The notes under the pieces were generated by a model, which was not told the origin of the DNA, did no database searches, and worked only from the letters and a program-made list of their open reading frames with translations. Below are positions 7,648 to 16,318 of a stretch of DNA of 64,000 nucleotides, one piece after another. This DNA comes from Parapedobacter tibetensis (GTDB lineage Bacteria; Bacteroidota; Bacteroidia; Sphingobacteriales; Sphingobacteriaceae), in the NCBI RefSeq assembly GCF_024704835.1, contig NZ_JAMXBE010000003.1, positions 1-64,000 of the forward strand, given 5' to 3'. A program made the translations under genes and the position numbers. Within the stretch, counting starts at the first letter, position 1, and each line of letters opens with the position of its first letter.

Positions 7648-8649
7648 TCAATGGATTCTATTATTGAGGGTTTCCTTATTGTATTTGCTTCTATACACAA
7701 GCGGCGAAACTCCTGTAAATCTTCTGAACACTTCGCGGAACGCTTTCAAATCCGAATAGCCTACGTCGTACATCACTTCATTAATCGATTTTCGGGTAGT
7801 TTCGAGCGATTTTTTTGCTGATTCAATTTTTACCCGCTGCGCATATTCAATCGGTGTATTTCCTGTGGCTTTTATGAATCTCCTGTCAAAGTTTCTCCGG
7901 CCTACAGAAAATTTGGAAGATAAAGTCTCTATGGATATTTTTTCAGTTAATCTACTTTCAATATATGCCTGAGCCTGCCGGACCATCTCATCGCCGTGCT
8001 GCTTCTGTCCGTTGAATATGATAAATGGCGATTGGCTTTGCCTGTCCATTTCGATCTGGAAAACTTTGGAACAAAAAATTGCCGTCTGCCGGTCATAATA
8101 CTTCTCAACAAGGTAAAGTATCAGGTTTAAAAACGAATAGGCACCACCATTGGTATAGATGCCATTTTCATCCGTTATCAGTTCATCGGTTTGCAGATTT
8201 ACATTGGGAAATAAAGCCCTGAATTTATTGGCAAAGTTCCAGTGGGTCGAACAGTTCTTACCGTCAAGTAAACCTGCCGAGGCAAGCATGAAGGCGCCAC
8301 TGCACATCGTGGCTATTTCTGCACCATTTTTATATTGCTTTGCAATCCAATCAACAAGAGCAATGTTTCCCTTCTGGGCTTTCTCGAAGCTGCTGCCCAA
8401 AGATGGGATAATGATCAGGTTTGTTTTGCCAATTTCTGAAATGTGGACATGGGTCTTCACCGAAAAAAGCCCGCCGGCTAAATCTGTATGTTGTGTTATG
8501 CCCGCTATCTCAATTTTAAACAACTCCTTGCCGCCACTCTCCTGGTAATATTCATTGGCTCTGGTAAATATTTCATAAGCGCCTGCAATGCAAGCGACAG
8601 TACCGAGGTTTGTCTGGCCATCTGGGGCGATTATGGTAATATGCTTCAT
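7648..8649 (-). CDS. GlxA-type regulator: DJ-1/PfpI domain with AraC DNA-binding domain
   Basis: A 333-residue regulator. Residues 1-190 form a DJ-1/PfpI-like domain with the nucleophile-elbow cysteine C116 (ATMCSGAF). About 235-325 is an AraC-type double helix-turn-helix (RRNFDRRFIKATGNTPIEYA and a second helix pair ending FTGVSPLVYRSKY). It probably binds a small ligand and activates neighbouring genes. Its close paralogue is at 11514-12503 in the opposite orientation. The two bracket DinB, NAD(P)-binding and SRPBCC genes and may control them. Confidence 0.9.
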   Translation of the reverse strand: MKHITIIAPDGQTNLGTVACIAGAYEIFTRANEYYQESGGKELFKIEIAGITQHTDLAGGLFSVKTHVHISEIGKTNLIIIPSLGSSFEKAQKGNIALVDWIAKQYKNGAEIATMCSGAFMLASAGLLDGKNCSTHWNFANKFRALFPNVNLQTDELITDENGIYTNGGAYSFLNLILYLVEKYYDRQTAIFCSKVFQIEMDRQSQSPFIIFNGQKQHGDEMVRQAQAYIESRLTEKISIETLSSKFSVGRRNFDRRFIKATGNTPIEYAQRVKIESAKKSLETTRKSINEVMYDVGYSDLKAFREVFRRFTGVSPLVYRSKYNKETLNNRIH

Positions 8650-8943
8650 TGTTTTTCTTGCAAAGATAATAAAATTTTTATGTCCAAATCAACCCACCAT
8701 AATGTCTATTTTGACCTATCCTAAGGTATACTATTTACCTCTAAATTTGTCAATAATTTAAACACAAAATAATGCAATGAATAAATTAAAGGATAAAGTA
8801 GCAGAACTATTTCTGCAGAATGTGGACCATAGGGCTTACATCGGGCATTAAATTTCTTATGTAAGATCAAGAACAATACGAATCATTACCAAACATTTAT
8901 GGCCTGCATCATCGTGAGCAGGCCACTTTAAAATCTAAAAAAT

Positions 8944-9471
8944 ATGAAACTTAAAAGTTTAGCAGTCGCACTATGTTTAATCATAGGCAGTCAATTGGCA
9001 AGGGCGCAAGTAAAAGTAGCTGATCTGGTAAAGGATTGGGAAAGGTCAAAGGCTTATACGAAGGAATACCTGGATGCAATGCCAGAAAGTGGCTATGCTT
9101 TAAAGCCTACTCCAGAAATGCGCTCTTTTGCGGAGCAATTGTTACACCTGGCAGATGCTAACTATGGTTTCGCTTCGGCAGCTACAGGCACGAAAAGTCC
9201 GTTTGGTCAGGGCGAATTGGAAAAAACCGGCGATAAATCCAAATCTAATGTGAGCAAATTGGTGCTGACCAGCTATGATTTTGTGATCGATAATATAAAA
9301 AAGATGTCTGACGCGCAATTGGATGAAGCCATCAAATTGTTTGGAAACTTCGAAATGTCTAAAAGAATGGCTTTGGCTAAGGTTTTTGAACATCAGGCAC
9401 ATCACAGGGGTCAAACAACAGTATATCTTCGACTGGCAGGAATTAAGCCTCCGCAGGAAAAACTGTTTTAA
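8944..9471 (+). CDS. DinB-family protein with signal peptide
   Basis: A 175-residue four-helix DinB/YfiT-type protein. It starts with a cleavable signal peptide (to about residue 21, ARAQ). The metal-binding histidines expected of the fold are visible at H68 (LLHLADANY) and H150/H154 (EHQAHHRGQ). DinB-like proteins are small metal-binding proteins, some acting as thiol transferases; the reaction here is unknown and it would act in the periplasm. It is the first gene right of the GlxA-type regulator and is transcribed away from it. Confidence 0.85.
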   Translation: MKLKSLAVALCLIIGSQLARAQVKVADLVKDWERSKAYTKEYLDAMPESGYALKPTPEMRSFAEQLLHLADANYGFASAATGTKSPFGQGELEKTGDKSKSNVSKLVLTSYDFVIDNIKKMSDAQLDEAIKLFGNFEMSKRMALAKVFEHQAHHRGQTTVYLRLAGIKPPQEKLF

Positions 9472-9610
9472 TATCAACAAGAAAGAACGCAGTTGCATCT
9501 TTATTTTGAGAATAGCAACTACCATGGTCCATGTTCCTTAAAATGTTAAAAAATTTGGAATACGAGCGACGACTCAAAAAGTTCGGTTATTACAAGAAAT
9601 GAAAACCAGA

Positions 9611-10372
9611 TTATACACTTAAATCACTTTCGTAAATATTTCGATTATTTATTATACAATCCTTCCACCAATCCATCCATTGTTCAGGGTTTTGTTTTAA
9701 AATGAATTGTAAAGCAAGTTCCCGTCTTTCGGCTAACAATTCTCCTTTTGCTTTTGTAATGTTTTCCTTCAGTTGTGGCAAATTCAAATCGGTGCAATAA
9801 ATTGGGCTTCCAGGTTGTTGCCTCCAGGATTCTTGAAGATTGCCAATATCCAACGCATCAAAGCCACTGTCATTTACAAGATCAGCAACCAAACTTTTTG
9901 ATTGTTGATCGTCGCCCGAAATCGGAAGTGCTATACGTGTAGCAGAACCTTTGGGAAGTCCTGATTGCACAAGTGAACCTGCAATAATGTTATTGTAAAC
10001 TTTCACAACGGGTTGTTGAAGTTGGTTTGATACCCACACGCTCTCGGGCATTCCATTCTCAATTTCATCAATCCGACCATCTCTAATAGGATAGTAGTTG
10101 CAGGTGTCAATAACAATTGTCTTCGCAGAAATATTTTGACCTAAAGATTTTGATAACTTTGGTATTTCTATTAGCGGTATGGAAACTATTAGAACATCAA
10201 TATCCATGACAGCCTCTGTTAATGTTACGGCTTTTGCTCCTGTTTCTTCCGCTAACTCTTTGAGCTTTTCTAAGCTGCCGGCATTAGCCATTTTTATATC
10301 GTGACCTGCCTTTGAATACTGCCGTATCAATGTAGCACCAATTTGCCCCACTCCAATAATTCCGATTTTCAT
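9611..10372 (-). CDS. NAD(P)-binding reductase of the NADPH-dependent F420 reductase-like family
   Basis: A 253-residue protein with an N-terminal Rossmann fold: GVGQIG at residues 7-12 directly after the first strand, followed by a second strand and a VSIPLIEIP segment. The order matches the NADP oxidoreductase coenzyme F420-dependent family, which in Bacteroidota usually act as NADPH-linked reductases without F420. The C-terminal half (WRQQPGSPIYCTDL) differs from short family members and may hold the substrate site. It is divergent from DinB's strand and lies downstream of the SRPBCC genes on the same strand. Confidence 0.8.
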   Translation of the reverse strand: MKIGIIGVGQIGATLIRQYSKAGHDIKMANAGSLEKLKELAEETGAKAVTLTEAVMDIDVLIVSIPLIEIPKLSKSLGQNISAKTIVIDTCNYYPIRDGRIDEIENGMPESVWVSNQLQQPVVKVYNNIIAGSLVQSGLPKGSATRIALPISGDDQQSKSLVADLVNDSGFDALDIGNLQESWRQQPGSPIYCTDLNLPQLKENITKAKGELLAERRELALQFILKQNPEQWMDWWKDCIINNRNIYESDLSV

Positions 10373-10459
10373 TTTGTCTGATTGTTTGTTATTTCACCAC
10401 TGGAGACGGATGAACGGGATAGCGCCAAGAGCATAACACCGATTGTGGTCGTTGCAGCT

Positions 10460-10906
10460 TCAGTGCCAATTGCTGATCTTGACATCGCTGGGGTCTGGCG
10501 CACCTTTCCCGGTTTCGAGAAGCGACTTCAGGCTCATCAGAAAGATCGCCCACTTGGTGCTGCAATGGTACATGAACTCCACAGGCTCCCTCCAACCTTG
10601 ATGTTTGAAAAGGATGATGATGTAGTCATCTTCTTGTTTCAATTCCCAACTTACCTTTGTGCCGACCCATTCTTCAGGCCCGTCAACCACTTCCCATAAC
10701 ACCCGCGTAGCAGGATGAAGCTCAATAACCTTCATGTCGAAGCCACCGGCCCCAAAGCGGAATTGGAGCACTCCGCCGACTTTGTTGCCTTCTCCCTGCG
10801 TGTCGTTCGTCCACCAGGCGGAAAGACCTTCGCGTGTGGTCAATGCCTTATAGACGTCATCCATAGATGACGATTTGATTCCGATTCTGTGCAAAATATC
10901 TACCAT
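10460..10906 (-). CDS. SRPBCC (AHSA1-like) domain protein
   Basis: A 148-residue START-like/AHSA1 protein. The family signature is clear: VYKALTTREGLSAWWT at residues 17-33, a G-x-x-FRFG segment, WEVVDGPEEWVGTKVSWEL and a final helix WAIFLMSLKSLLETGKG. These are hydrophobic-cavity proteins that bind small ligands; the ligand is unknown. A paralogue starts just upstream at 10963-11373 on the same strand, suggesting a tandem duplication and a common transcript. Confidence 0.85.
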   Translation of the reverse strand: MVDILHRIGIKSSSMDDVYKALTTREGLSAWWTNDTQGEGNKVGGVLQFRFGAGGFDMKVIELHPATRVLWEVVDGPEEWVGTKVSWELKQEDDYIIILFKHQGWREPVEFMYHCSTKWAIFLMSLKSLLETGKGAPDPSDVKISNWH

Positions 10907-10962
10907 AGTCTTCCTTTTTTATATTTAATTATATCATGATAAAATAACTTCTTTTACATTTC

Positions 10963-11373
10963 CTAATGAGGTGTCCCCGTTCCGGTTTCACAAAGGGATT
11001 TCAGGCTCTTCATAAACAAAGCCCAGTCATAAGTGCAGCCTGCAAAAGTATCAGTGACTGCTCTCCAGCCGGCATGAGTAAATCGTAAAATCGTACTTCC
11101 TTCTTTTTCTTCCATATCGAAAGAAATGTCGGTACCAACCCATTCTTCAATCGAATTGATGCATTTCCATTCTACCTTTTTATTAGGGGTAAGCTTGGTT
11201 ACTTTCATTTCGTTTCGAAATTTCCCAAAAATAAATACGTTCACAAATCCCACTTCCGGTTTGGCTGTGGTTTGCTTAGCCCACCAGCTCGCAAGTCCCT
11301 CCTGTGTGGTAAGAGCATTGTATATTTTTTCGGGAATAGCTTTTATAGTTACGTTAATTCTGATTTCTACCAT
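10963..11373 (-). CDS. SRPBCC (AHSA1-like) domain protein, paralogue
   Basis: A 136-residue protein of the same family as the next gene: IYNALTTQEGLASWWA, then IEEWVGTDISFDM and the closing helix WALFMKSLKSLCETGTG. The two share most motif positions but the cores differ, so the duplication is not recent. The start ATG 11373 faces the second GlxA-type regulator across 140 bp, an arrangement that usually means divergent control by that regulator. Confidence 0.85.
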   Translation of the reverse strand: MVEIRINVTIKAIPEKIYNALTTQEGLASWWAKQTTAKPEVGFVNVFIFGKFRNEMKVTKLTPNKKVEWKCINSIEEWVGTDISFDMEEKEGSTILRFTHAGWRAVTDTFAGCTYDWALFMKSLKSLCETGTGTPH

Positions 11374-11513
11374 GATTTAATTTACTATATTGTGAATGAA
11401 ATTATTGAGCAGTAAAAATAGTATCTTTAAATTGATATTAAGAGGGGGGAAATTAGACATTATAATAGGTTAATTCAGACATCACAAGTTTCTATCCTTA
11501 CCAAAAAAGTTAA

Positions 11514-12503
11514 ATGAAACATCTTTCTATAATAGTCCCTGACGGACAGAACAACTTAACAACTATCTCCTGTATAACAGGTGCTTACGAAATATTTGCT
11601 ACAGCTAATGAGTATCTGGAAAAAACCGGCAAAGAAAAATTATTTAAAATTGAATTGGCGGGCGTTTCAGAAAAAGTGGGTTTCCATAACGGCTTGCTTA
11701 CAGTGAATCCCCATATCAACATTTCAGCGATAACTAAAACCAATCTCATCATTATTCCATCATTTAATTATTATGATAAAAAAGTTGTGAAGGAAAACAA
11801 ATTGCTGATTGACTGGATTGAGAAACAATATAGTAAGGGTGCTGAAGTAGCAAGTATCTGCACCGGCGCATTTATGCTTGCGGCAGCAGGTTTACTGGAT
11901 GGAAAAATTTGCTCTACACATTGGGTTGCCGAGGACAATTTCAGAACTATGTTTCCAAAAGTGAATTTACAAACGGAGAAATTGATTACTGATGAAAAGA
12001 GAATTTATACGAATGGTGGCGGTTACTCGTTCCTGAACCTGATGATCTATCTCGTGGAGAAATATTATGACAGGCAAACAGCCATCTATTGTGCCAAAGT
12101 ATTCCAGATTGAGATCGACAGGCAAAGCCAGTCAGCCTTTACCATATTTACCGGCCAGAAGTTGCATGGGGATGAAATGGTAAGAGAAGCACAAGCCTAT
12201 ATTGAAAGTAAATTGCATGAAAAAATATCTGTTGAAGATTTATGTTCCATGTTCTCTATCGGAAGACGAAACTTTGACAGAAGGTTTATTAAAGCAACCG
12301 GAAATACGCCACTTGAATATGTGCAACGGGTAAAAATTGAATCGGCAAAAAAAGCATTTGAAATCAGTCGCAAAACAATTAATGAAGTAATGTATGAAGT
12401 GGGTTATTCGGATGTTAAAGCGTTTCGTGAAGTATTTAGAAAAATTACGGGAATGTCGCCATTGGAATACAGAAGTAAGTACAACAAGAGGATTTTGGTC
12501 TAA
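11514..12503 (+). CDS. GlxA-type regulator: DJ-1/PfpI domain with AraC domain, paralogue
   Basis: A 329-residue paralogue of the regulator at 7648-8649. It has the same domain order, C116 in the same place (ASICTGAF) and long identical runs in the DNA-binding half (GRRNFDRRFIKATGNTP, then a motif ending SPLEYRSKYNK). It is divergent from the SRPBCC pair. The ATG is preceded by AT-rich DNA with no exact TAnnTTTG box. The paralogues probably recognise related sites around this cluster. Confidence 0.9.
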   Translation: MKHLSIIVPDGQNNLTTISCITGAYEIFATANEYLEKTGKEKLFKIELAGVSEKVGFHNGLLTVNPHINISAITKTNLIIIPSFNYYDKKVVKENKLLIDWIEKQYSKGAEVASICTGAFMLAAAGLLDGKICSTHWVAEDNFRTMFPKVNLQTEKLITDEKRIYTNGGGYSFLNLMIYLVEKYYDRQTAIYCAKVFQIEIDRQSQSAFTIFTGQKLHGDEMVREAQAYIESKLHEKISVEDLCSMFSIGRRNFDRRFIKATGNTPLEYVQRVKIESAKKAFEISRKTINEVMYEVGYSDVKAFREVFRKITGMSPLEYRSKYNKRILV

Positions 12504-12522
12504 CAGGAGTTGACGAATGCTC

Positions 12523-12729
12523 TTACAACGGCTCTTTCTTCCCTTTTCTACTCGGACGATTAACGTGTAGCATTTTTACAATTTCCGCATTTGTCAATTC
12601 AACAAATTTGCGCTGTAAGCAAACAACAGCGTTATCAAAATTTCCCTTATCCAAGGACTCCGTTAATTCTTCCATACCCATCAAAAAGTAGCGCCTTCCG
12701 TTTCCTCGAATTGATAAAGCCGTCTTCAT
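12523..12729 (-). CDS. Small hypothetical protein
   Basis: A 68-residue frame (MKTALSIRGNGRRYFLMGME, then an acidic helix and NAEIVKMLHVNRPSRKGKK). Its composition looks natural and the basic tail would suit nucleic-acid binding. No family was recognised. The 25-bp direct repeat 12693-12717 lies inside its first codons. The second copy of that repeat at 18093-18117 occurs in a different reading context, so the gene may have been cut by whatever brought the cassette at 12.7-18.1 kb. Confidence 0.4.
   Translation of the reverse strand: MKTALSIRGNGRRYFLMGMEELTESLDKGNFDNAVVCLQRKFVELTNAEIVKMLHVNRPSRKGKKEPL
12693..12717. repeat. Left 25-bp direct repeat bracketing the TonB receptor/two-component cassette
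   Basis: Begins GCCTTCCGTTTCCTCGAATT and ends GATAA. It is identical over 25 bases and in the same orientation to 18093-18117, exactly 5400 bp away. The flanking bases differ on both sides of both copies. Confidence 0.8.
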
Positions 12730-12865
12730 TGCTTCCCCCTCATTTTTTTATCCAAGCGTATACAAAAACGCCGGATTCGTATATAAACACCTCGGATTTG
12801 TCTCATAATCCATAAACGCCTGCTTTTAGAAATTACTTTTGGTTCAGCATCAATAAAGCAAAAGA

Positions 12866-15259
12866 ATGGATACAATGAACAGAACGGAAGTAGTAGCAAA
12901 AGTATCGCAATTATCAACTTCAATATTACTAATCAGTTGCCTCTTGTTTTCGATACATACTTCTGCCCAGGATAACAGACCTGTACAGACTATCCGGGGT
13001 ATAGTCATTGACTATGCATCAGGAACTCCCCTTCCTTCCGTTTCGGTCGGGCTTTTAGACTTACCGCAAACAGCAACAATGACTGACAATGACGGAAAAT
13101 TCACGATAAACAATGTTCCTGTCGGACGTCATGATTTACAAGCATCATTTGTAGGGTATGAACCGGCTATCTTTCACGAGATCATGCTGACATCGGCAAG
13201 AGAAGGATACCTTGAAATCCAACTGAAAGAAAACGTTCAACAGCTTGATGAAGTGGTAATCAGGTCGCGAATCAATAAAGAGGAACCCTTGAATAAAATG
13301 GCCCTATCCGGTGCGCGTATGCTTAGTGTGGAAGAAGCCAGCCGCTTTGCAGGTGGCATGGACGATCCGGCACGTTTGGTTAGCTCATTTGCCGGCGTAT
13401 CGCCAAGCGTGAGTACCAACGGTATATCCATACATGGAAATGCTCCTAGCCTGCTCCAATGGCGATTGGAAGATGTGGAAATACCAAACCCGAACCATTT
13501 TGCGGATGTGGCTTCATTGGGTGGAGGTGTATTATCGTCGTTGAGCAGCAATGTGCTAGGCAATTCCGATTTCTATACAAGTGCTTTCCCTGCCGAATAC
13601 AACAATGCGGTCTCCGGCGTGTTCGATATGAAGTTAAGAAATGGAAACAACCAGCAATTCCAGCACACCCTGCAAGCAGGAATACTTGGATTGGATGTCG
13701 CTTCGGAAGGACCTATCAGCAGAAAACATAACGCTTCATATCTATTCAATTACCGATATTCGACAACCGGATTAATGAACAAAGTAAGTCCTGCCGGAGA
13801 TTTGGAACAAGCGATGGACTATCAGGATCTGAATTTCAAGTTTAATTTCCCAACGGAAAAAGCCGGAGTCTTCTCCTGGTGGGGAACAGCGCTAATAGAC
13901 AAAATCAAACCCGAAATTGAATCGCCCGAAGAATGGGATTACAGGGATGATGCGAGCGATTCGAGAATGAAGCAGATAGCTGCCGCTACAGGGCTTAGCC
14001 ATCGCTATTTATTCGGCAACGATGGTCTACTGAAAACAACACTGGCCACAACCTATTCAAAAACGGATGCATGGGAGGATGTATTTGATTTTGATCTGGT
14101 TTCATCGCCATCCCTTGATTTCAAAAGCCGATACACCAATCTTGTACTGACATCTTCTTTCAACAGGAAATACAGTTCGAAGCATACGAATAAAACAGGG
14201 TTTACGATAACAAATATGAACTATGATATGGATTTCGACCTGGCCCCCTATTCTACCATACCGATGGAACGGATCGCTGAAGGAAAAGGAAATACGAACC
14301 TGGTATCGGCTTATACCAGTTCCTTATTCAGCCTCAATGACCGAATTTCTGCAACATTAGGTGCAAACGGCCAGTTTCTTACATTAAATAATAGCTGGAC
14401 AATAGAACCCCGCGCTGCTATTAAATGGCAGGTATCATCGAAAAATTCATTTGGCTTCGCGTATGGTTTACACAGCCGTATGGAAAAAATGGATGTCTAT
14501 TTCGTGAAAACAAAAGCAACAGGAGATGAACTGATAAATAACGACCTGGATTTTACGAAAGCACATCATGTTTCTTTATCATACAATTATAAAATGTCTG
14601 ATAACATGAACCTCAAAGTAGAACCCTATTTCCAATACTTGTACGATGTGCCTGTCATTGCCGACAGTCCGTACTCGGTACTCAACCGCAGTACATTTTA
14701 TGTTGAAGATGCGTTGGTTAACAAAGGCGAGGGACGTAACTATGGGGTAGATGTTACGTTTGAAAAATATATGACTAAAGGCCTATACTATATGGTGACG
14801 GCATCTGTATTCGATTCAAAATATTATGGCGGCGATGGCGTATGGCATCATACCAAATTTAACCGTAACTATATCCTAAATGGGTTGGTCGGTAAAGAAT
14901 GGATGGTGGGACGCAATAAGCAAGATGTGCTGGGTGTAAACCTGAAACTGACATTACAGGGAGGCAACAGGTATTCGCCAGTAGATGAGGAGGCTACATT
15001 AGCTCATCCTGACAAAGAAACGCAATATAACGAGACAAAAGCCTATTCGAAACAATTATCCCCGATGTTTCTTGCCAATTACACGTTTAGTTACCGGATG
15101 AACCGTAATAACGTTTCGCATGAGTTTGCAATCAAAGGAATGAATGCCACAGGATACAAGGAATATTTCGGGCACGAATATAACCTCAAAACCGGAGTGA
15201 TAGAACCAAGGCGGTTAAAGAATTCCATTCTCAACATCGTATACAGGCTTGATTTTTAA
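12866..15259 (+). CDS. TonB-dependent outer-membrane receptor
   Basis: A 797-residue outer-membrane protein. A signal peptide ends near residue 34 (HTSAQ). A carboxypeptidase-regulatory-like beta-sandwich follows at about 42-125 (IRGIVIDYASGTPLPSVSV to EIQLKENVQQLDEVVI). Then come a plug domain (about 150-260, with SIHGNAPSLLQWRLEDVEIP) and a beta-barrel ending in a terminal aromatic (YRLDF). It lacks the SusC signature and has no SusD partner. It is the first of four genes reading into two histidine kinases and a LytTR regulator. The receptor may be their target or may sense the same ligand. Confidence 0.9.
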   Translation: MDTMNRTEVVAKVSQLSTSILLISCLLFSIHTSAQDNRPVQTIRGIVIDYASGTPLPSVSVGLLDLPQTATMTDNDGKFTINNVPVGRHDLQASFVGYEPAIFHEIMLTSAREGYLEIQLKENVQQLDEVVIRSRINKEEPLNKMALSGARMLSVEEASRFAGGMDDPARLVSSFAGVSPSVSTNGISIHGNAPSLLQWRLEDVEIPNPNHFADVASLGGGVLSSLSSNVLGNSDFYTSAFPAEYNNAVSGVFDMKLRNGNNQQFQHTLQAGILGLDVASEGPISRKHNASYLFNYRYSTTGLMNKVSPAGDLEQAMDYQDLNFKFNFPTEKAGVFSWWGTALIDKIKPEIESPEEWDYRDDASDSRMKQIAAATGLSHRYLFGNDGLLKTTLATTYSKTDAWEDVFDFDLVSSPSLDFKSRYTNLVLTSSFNRKYSSKHTNKTGFTITNMNYDMDFDLAPYSTIPMERIAEGKGNTNLVSAYTSSLFSLNDRISATLGANGQFLTLNNSWTIEPRAAIKWQVSSKNSFGFAYGLHSRMEKMDVYFVKTKATGDELINNDLDFTKAHHVSLSYNYKMSDNMNLKVEPYFQYLYDVPVIADSPYSVLNRSTFYVEDALVNKGEGRNYGVDVTFEKYMTKGLYYMVTASVFDSKYYGGDGVWHHTKFNRNYILNGLVGKEWMVGRNKQDVLGVNLKLTLQGGNRYSPVDEEATLAHPDKETQYNETKAYSKQLSPMFLANYTFSYRMNRNNVSHEFAIKGMNATGYKEYFGHEYNLKTGVIEPRRLKNSILNIVYRLDF

Positions 15260-15283
15260 TGTATCTTAGCCATTTTCCTACAG

Positions 15284-16318
15284 ATGATTAAAGAAAGCAA
15301 CTTTTTGCCGCTCTTCCTGTTCGATACTAAATATCGTATCTGGCGACACCTGCTTTTTATCGTAGTTGGAGCTGTCATTACCTTTAATCAGGTATTCATA
15401 GCTTATCAAGACAGTCAGGGCATTTTGGGAAACCGCATCTATCTTATTTGTTTTTCCCAATTTGTGTTGTATGTGATGGCCATGTACTTTAATTACTTTT
15501 ATCTGACACCTAAGTTTCTTTTAAAAGGCAAGTACATCGTTTATTCAATCATGCTGTGTGTGCTTGTGTTTTCATTGCCAACACTATCCATATTGGAGGA
15601 ATATTGGGTGCGCAATGCATTAGGCTTACCACATCGGATATCTTCTTATACCAGCCCGCTTATTCTGGTTGATAATTTGGCCGCTTGCATGATTACAGCG
15701 ATCTGTTTTTGCGGAGTTTCCGTAGTGATCGTGTTCCGTAACTGGATAACTGGGAATGAACATGTCAGTCAGTTGGAAAGGGAACATCTTAAATCGGAAC
15801 TGAATAAACTGAAAGGACAGCTAATAGCTCCTGCATTTTTATCCGAGACCCTTAGAAATGCATCGGATTCAGTAGAAATGGATCCGGAAAAAACGACCGG
15901 TATGTTGATGCAATTGGGACAACTATTGAGATATCAACTATACGATTGCAACAGGGATAAGATATTACTCAAATCAGAGCTGAACTTTCTGACTAAATTT
16001 CTCGAACTGGAACAACTAAACAGGTTCGACATTCAATATGATATTCATATCGAGGGAGATATAAGTAAGGTATTTGTTTCACCTATGCTTTTTTTCCCTC
16101 TTGTTCAATATGCGATTGTGGATAATGTTTCACTGGATTTGCTTTTTAGCCTTGAAAATAGATCATTATCTTTTATATGCAAATCGGATGGTAAAAAGGA
16201 ATTGGGTGACGACGCGCTTTCTTTGATAAAAAAGCGGCTGGAATTACAGTATCCGGGGAAACATGCATTGATGGTGAGCCCGGGAATGACAGGACTTAAA
16301 ATAGCGATTTCGGAATGA
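15284..16318 (+). CDS. Degenerate LytS-type histidine kinase (pseudokinase)
   Basis: A 344-residue membrane protein with the layout of the next gene: four or so transmembrane helices (about 20-155) and a His_kinase/HATPase-like cytoplasmic half. Key residues are missing. The phosphoacceptor box INPHFLFN of the neighbour is IAPAFLSE here (histidine replaced by A184). The N-box VENAVKHN is VQYAIVDN (274-281), and the glycine-rich G-box is absent. It should not phosphorylate, and may instead regulate the active kinase by dimerising with it. Its stop overlaps the next ATG by 4 bp, so the two are translationally coupled. Confidence 0.85.
   Translation: MIKESNFLPLFLFDTKYRIWRHLLFIVVGAVITFNQVFIAYQDSQGILGNRIYLICFSQFVLYVMAMYFNYFYLTPKFLLKGKYIVYSIMLCVLVFSLPTLSILEEYWVRNALGLPHRISSYTSPLILVDNLAACMITAICFCGVSVVIVFRNWITGNEHVSQLEREHLKSELNKLKGQLIAPAFLSETLRNASDSVEMDPEKTTGMLMQLGQLLRYQLYDCNRDKILLKSELNFLTKFLELEQLNRFDIQYDIHIEGDISKVFVSPMLFFPLVQYAIVDNVSLDLLFSLENRSLSFICKSDGKKELGDDALSLIKKRLELQYPGKHALMVSPGMTGLKIAISE

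Noticed and set aside
8776-8850. A 24-residue frame starting MNKLKDKVA
   Set aside because: The start resembles that of short-chain dehydrogenases but only nine residues match, too little to call a remnant.
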